A stretch of 64,000 nucleotides of DNA from Chitinophaga varians. Lineage in GTDB: Bacteria > Bacteroidota > Bacteroidia > Chitinophagales > Chitinophagaceae. Of this stretch, positions 60,419-64,000 are shown piece by piece; position 1 is the stretch's first letter; the number at the start of each line of letters is the position of its first letter. The position numbers and the translations under genes are program-made. The notes under the pieces were generated by a model. The model saw only the letters and a list, made by a program, of their open reading frames with translations. It searched no databases and had not been told where the DNA came from. The stretch is taken from the NCBI RefSeq assembly GCF_014529945.1, contig NZ_JACVFB010000005.1:186001-250000 (forward strand), in the 5' to 3' direction.

Positions 60419-61618
60419 TTAAGCTACTGCTGCGTTTTCTGCATTGGCAGCCATTACGCGTTCGAGTCTTTCTTTTTCTGCCTGTTTTCCTTCCATTTCT
60501 TCTACGTTGCGGGCCACGCTCAGGATAATGCCGATGGCCATGCTGGTGAAGAGTACGGAGGAACCACCCATGCTGACCAGCGGGAGCGGCAACCCGGTTA
60601 CGGGAAACAGCTGTACGTTTACCGCCATGTTGGTCAACGCCTGTATTACCAGTGTTACGCTGAGTCCCAGTGCCAGGAAGGCGCCGAAGGCATACGGACA
60701 TTTTTTGTATATCCGGATACAGCGCAGCAGCAGTAACATGTAAGCTGCCAATATCAGGAACGCGCCCATCAGCCCATATTCTTCGATGATGGTAGCGTAG
60801 ATATAATCAGAGTAGGCGTGTGGCAAAAAGTTACGTTGTGTACTGTTGCCGGGACCTTTTCCGAGTACGCCGCCGCCTGCGATGGCGATGTTGGCCTGTT
60901 GTACCTGATAGGGTACTTCTGTGTGGTCATCATTCATGAAGCTGTCCAACCGCTTTTCCCATGTTTTGGTACGCATCTCCATTCCGGAGATTTTAGCGAT
61001 GGCAAACATCAGTACGATAGCCAGTGCTCCTGCGGCCACCATTCCGGCGAGGAACCTCACCGGTACCCTGCCAATGAAACAGAGCAGCATGCAGCTGGCC
61101 ATTAACAGCAAAGCCGTGCTCATATTGGCCGGCATGATGAGTACGCAGATAATGCCTACTGGTATGATGATGGGCAGAAACCCTTTTTTAAAATCGTTGA
61201 TCACATGCTGCCTTCTCGACAACTGCCGGCTGACATACATGAAGATGGCCAGCTTGGCAACGTCCGATGTCTGGAAGGTCAGATTGATGATCGGTAGCCG
61301 TATCCATCTGCTGGCGTCGTTGATATGCGAACCGAATGCCAGCGTATAAACCAGCAGTGGTATTGATATCAGGAAGCCTACCTGTGCCACCCGCGAGTAA
61401 ATGGTATAGTTCACCCGGTGAGCAAAGTAGATGATCACCAGTCCCATTCCCAGTACGATGAGCTGCTTCAGAAGATAATACTCCGTATGGCCGCCCCGTT
61501 CGCGGTAGGCAAGTGAGCCGGTTGCACTATATACAGCCAGCAGGCTCACCAGCGATAGAAAAATTACTATCGTCCAGATGACCTTATCGCCTTTTGTTCT
61601 ATAGAGCAATCCGTTCAT
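60419..61618 (-). CDS. ftsW: SEDS-family septal peptidoglycan polymerase FtsW
   Basis: 399 residues with about ten transmembrane helices. GKGPGNSTQRNFLPHAYSDY and IIEEYGLMGAFLIL in the large loop, and LPLVSMGGSSVL near the end, are SEDS signatures. FtsW is preferred over RodA because of its position between murD and murG. It polymerises lipid II with a partner penicillin-binding protein at the septum. Confidence 0.95.
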   Translation of the reverse strand: MNGLLYRTKGDKVIWTIVIFLSLVSLLAVYSATGSLAYRERGGHTEYYLLKQLIVLGMGLVIIYFAHRVNYTIYSRVAQVGFLISIPLLVYTLAFGSHINDASRWIRLPIINLTFQTSDVAKLAIFMYVSRQLSRRQHVINDFKKGFLPIIIPVGIICVLIMPANMSTALLLMASCMLLCFIGRVPVRFLAGMVAAGALAIVLMFAIAKISGMEMRTKTWEKRLDSFMNDDHTEVPYQVQQANIAIAGGGVLGKGPGNSTQRNFLPHAYSDYIYATIIEEYGLMGAFLILAAYMLLLLRCIRIYKKCPYAFGAFLALGLSVTLVIQALTNMAVNVQLFPVTGLPLPLVSMGGSSVLFTSMAIGIILSVARNVEEMEGKQAEKERLERVMAANAENAAVA

Positions 61619-61680
61619 ATTGTTAATAATTTCGTTTTATCGTTTCCGTTATTCAACCCTTTTACCAGCAACCCCGGTGT

Positions 61681-63021
61681 TTACAACGCTTTCACTGCCT
61701 CTTTAAATTTCCGGCCCCTGTCTTCGTAGTTTTTAAACAGATCGAAGCTGGCGCAGGCGGGAGAAAGCATGACCACATCGCCTTTGGTGGCTTGGGCAAA
61801 AGCTTCGCGTACGGCGTCCATCATGCTGGAAGTGCTGATCATCACGGGCGTATCTTTTGATAACGCGTCAATGATCGGTGTGTTGTCCACGCCCATGCAA
61901 ATAATGGCTTTTACTTTTTCTTTCACCAGGTCGCGGATAGCGGAGTAATCGTTGCCTTTGTCCACACCGCCCATGATCAGTACGATGGGTTTTTCAATGC
62001 TTTCGAGGGCAAACCATACAGAATTAACGTTGGTAGCTTTGCTGTCATTGATAAAATCCACGCCTTTTACAGTTGTCACATATTCCATCCGGTGTTCGAG
62101 GCTTTTGAAGGAAGCCAGGCTTTCGCGGATTTTTTCCTTTCTAATATCCATGGTTCTGCCTGCAATTGCTGCTGCCATCGAATTATACAGATTGTGTTTC
62201 CCTTTTAGCGCCAGGTCATACATCGACATGATGACCGGCTCTCCGTCAACCAGTATTTGCAACTGCTCGTTGGCGATAGAACCGCCTTCTTTCAGTGGTT
62301 TCATGATGGTAAAAGGTATTAATGTTGAATAAATGGGTTGCTGCGCCAAATGCTGCATGATCTCCGGATCGTCCATACAATAAACGAAGGCATCTTCTTT
62401 TGTCTGGTTCATCGCGATCCTGAACTTGGAGGCTACATAATTTTCCATTTTGTAGTCGTACCGGTCCAGGTGATCAGGCGTAATGTTGAGCAGGATAGCA
62501 ACGTTGGGTTTGAATTCCACGATGTCATCCAGCTGAAAGCTGCTGATTTCAATCACATAATACTCCGCCGGTGCGGTTGCCACCTGCCTGGCATAGCTTA
62601 CGCCAATGTTGCCGACCATGGCCACGTCCAGTCCTGCCGTTTTGAAAATGTGGTAGGTGAGGGCGGTGGTGGTGCTTTTGCCGTTGCTGCCGGTGATGGC
62701 AATAATCTTTTTACCTTTTGAAAAACGGTAGGCCAGTTCAATTTCGGAGATGACGGGTACGCCTTTCTCGCGTACTTTTTTCATCAGCTCGGTTTTTTCA
62801 GGGATACCCGGACTTTTGACGATTTCGTCTGATCCCAGTATTATGTCCCACGAGTGATGGCCTTCTTCGAAAGGAATATGGTTTACCGCCAGTTCCTGTT
62901 TATAGTTGTCTTTGATAGTGCCGCCTTCAGACACAAAAACATCATACCCTTGCTGTTTTCCCAGCAAAGCTGCTCCTATCCCGCTTTCTCCTGCTCCTAA
63001 TATGATGAGTTTATGCGCCAT
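61681..63021 (-). CDS. murD: UDP-N-acetylmuramoyl-L-alanine-D-glutamate ligase
   Basis: 446 residues. An N-terminal Rossmann-like domain (LIILGAGESGIGAALLGKQ), the ATP loop AITGSNGKSTTTA near 109-121, LNITPDHLDRY near 182 and the C-terminal MLSPACASFDLFKNYEDRG are family signatures. It adds D-Glu to UDP-MurNAc-L-Ala. Confidence 0.97.
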   Translation of the reverse strand: MAHKLIILGAGESGIGAALLGKQQGYDVFVSEGGTIKDNYKQELAVNHIPFEEGHHSWDIILGSDEIVKSPGIPEKTELMKKVREKGVPVISEIELAYRFSKGKKIIAITGSNGKSTTTALTYHIFKTAGLDVAMVGNIGVSYARQVATAPAEYYVIEISSFQLDDIVEFKPNVAILLNITPDHLDRYDYKMENYVASKFRIAMNQTKEDAFVYCMDDPEIMQHLAQQPIYSTLIPFTIMKPLKEGGSIANEQLQILVDGEPVIMSMYDLALKGKHNLYNSMAAAIAGRTMDIRKEKIRESLASFKSLEHRMEYVTTVKGVDFINDSKATNVNSVWFALESIEKPIVLIMGGVDKGNDYSAIRDLVKEKVKAIICMGVDNTPIIDALSKDTPVMISTSSMMDAVREAFAQATKGDVVMLSPACASFDLFKNYEDRGRKFKEAVKAL

Positions 63022-63059
63022 TTTCGTATATACTTCTTTGTTAGTTTTTTAGTTTTTAA

Positions 63060-64000
63060 TTATCTCATTTTCAGTGTCGCGATCGTAAATACCACACACA
63101 TGATGGTGATGATCCAGAAGCGTACGGATATTTTACTTTCGTGATAGCCGAGTTTCTGATAGTGGTGGTGCAGGGGCGACATTTTCAGGATGCGCCGGCC
63201 TTCACCGTATTTTTTCTTGGTGTATTTGAAGTAAGACACCTGCAGCATGACTGACAGCAGTTCTACGAGGAATACACCGCAGAAGATGGGGATCAGCAGC
63301 TCTTTACGCACGATAAATGCCAGTGCCGCGATGATACCACCCAGTGCCAGGCTGCCGGTATCGCCCATGAATACCTGCGCCGGATAAGCGTTGTACCAGA
63401 GGAAGCCCACACATGCGCCCACAAAGGCGGCGATGAAGATGGACAGTTCACCCAGGTTAGGGATGTACATGATGTTGAGGTACTCCGCAAACTGAATGTT
63501 ACCCGATACATAAGCAAAAATGCCGAGACATATTCCTATGATACCCGACACCCCTGTGGCTAGTCCGTCCAGTCCGTCCGTTATGTTTGCGCCGTTGGAT
63601 ACGGCGGTAATGATAAAGATGACGATCAGGATGTAGACGATGAACGTGTATTTTTCTGCGCCGGGGATCCAGGAAATCAGCTTGGCGTAGTTGAATTCGT
63701 GGTTCTTAACGAACGGGATGGTGGTGATGGGTGTTTTCACATCCGCAAACCGTTGACCATCGCGGGTCACCCTTTCCGGGTGATTGGTGAGGCGTCTTTC
63801 ATAAGGCGCCAGTTTCTGCGTGTTCATCAGCTCACGCGACACTACCACGTCGTTATTGAAATACAGGGTGGTGCCCACGATGAGGCCCAGTCCTATCTGT
63901 CCGAGTATTTTAAAGCGGCCGGCCAGCCCTTCCTTGTTCTTTTTGAAGACTTTAATATAGTCGTCCACGAAACCGATGAGGCCTAACCATACGGTGCAAA
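63060..64000 (-). CDS. mraY: Phospho-N-acetylmuramoyl-pentapeptide transferase (5' end outside window)
   Basis: The frame is open to the window edge, so the N-terminus is missing. The first visible residues read TVWLGLIGFVDDYIKVFKK, the DDYIK motif of MraY; an internal GTG there is not the true start. Further motifs are NGANITDGLDGLATG, FMGDTGSLALGG and SPLHHHYQKLG, all catalytic or substrate-binding. The insertion around LAPYERRLTNHPERVTRDG is common in Bacteroidota MraY. It makes lipid I at the inner membrane. Confidence 0.96.
   Translation of the reverse strand, partial: CTVWLGLIGFVDDYIKVFKKNKEGLAGRFKILGQIGLGLIVGTTLYFNNDVVVSRELMNTQKLAPYERRLTNHPERVTRDGQRFADVKTPITTIPFVKNHEFNYAKLISWIPGAEKYTFIVYILIVIFIITAVSNGANITDGLDGLATGVSGIIGICLGIFAYVSGNIQFAEYLNIMYIPNLGELSIFIAAFVGACVGFLWYNAYPAQVFMGDTGSLALGGIIAALAFIVRKELLIPIFCGVFLVELLSVMLQVSYFKYTKKKYGEGRRILKMSPLHHHYQKLGYHESKISVRFWIITIMCVVFTIATLKMR

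Noticed and set aside
1..64000. tRNA, rRNA, riboswitch or prophage genes
   Set aside because: The intergenic regions were read for T-loop-like GGTTCGAATC words, long structured GC-rich stretches and integrase or phage genes; none was found.

Overview
The window looks like the chromosome of a Bacteroidota bacterium, most likely Chitinophagaceae and close to Chitinophaga. The evidence is a SusC/SusD pair with its own sigma factor and FecR, a C-terminal sorting domain of the type IX secretion system, promoters of the Bacteroidota type (TTTG or TTG, 19-21 nt, TAnnTTTG), the gene order mraY-murD-ftsW-murG-murC-ftsQ-ftsA-ftsZ, a NuoG without its molybdopterin half, and many lipoproteins. No rRNA, tRNA, CRISPR array, phage or transposase gene was seen.

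Layout. 1-2.3 kb: the end of a DsbD-like thiol:disulfide protein converges on hisS and a low-molecular-weight phosphatase gene. 2.6-5.6 kb: a small membrane protein, a PstS-like lipoprotein and a large TPR protein. 6.1-20.2 kb: a complete 14-subunit NADH:quinone oxidoreductase operon (nuoA-N) with its own promoter and terminator, interrupted by a small membrane-protein gene (nuoE/nuoF) and by a GxxExxY nuclease-fold cassette (nuoF/nuoG). 20.3-24.5 kb: an ABC-type permease, then a GntP-type permease, a RidA protein and a D-threonine aldolase/D-serine dehydratase-like enzyme that together look like a D-serine (or D-hydroxy-amino-acid) utilisation unit. 24.6-33.8 kb (minus strand): a glycan-utilisation locus, sigma factor-FecR-SusC(STN)-SusD-GH20 hexosaminidase. 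33.8-36.6 kb: secreted or lipoprotein hypotheticals and a rhomboid protease. 36.8-37.9 kb: rpsF-rpsR-rplI. 38-44.5 kb: a T9SS-exported endonuclease/phosphatase-fold protein, htpG and a lipoprotein esterase. 44.6-47.4 kb: recJ and a polyprenyl diphosphate synthase. 47.7-53.3 kb: an abundant OmpA-like protein, the Kup potassium transporter and a GH123-like secreted protein. 53.4-64 kb (minus strand): the division and cell-wall cluster, cut by the window edge inside mraY.

The most unusual structure is not a gene. Many gene junctions carry short degenerate tandem arrays with a strict 7- or 8-nt period (ATTTNNNN, CGTAATT-like, GCAAAGNN). They begin at or within the stop codon of the upstream gene and are often mirrored by an inverted array before the next gene. 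The core between the two arms varies: one base (nuoM/nuoN), a terminator hairpin (dsbD-like/hisS), about 80 nt (kup/GH123-like), or, with the GCAAAGNN version, a whole low-GC GxxExxY gene. Six junctions of the nuo operon carry such arrays. This resembles in form the heptanucleotide STRR repeats of heterocystous cyanobacteria. I know of no description for this lineage, but could not search.
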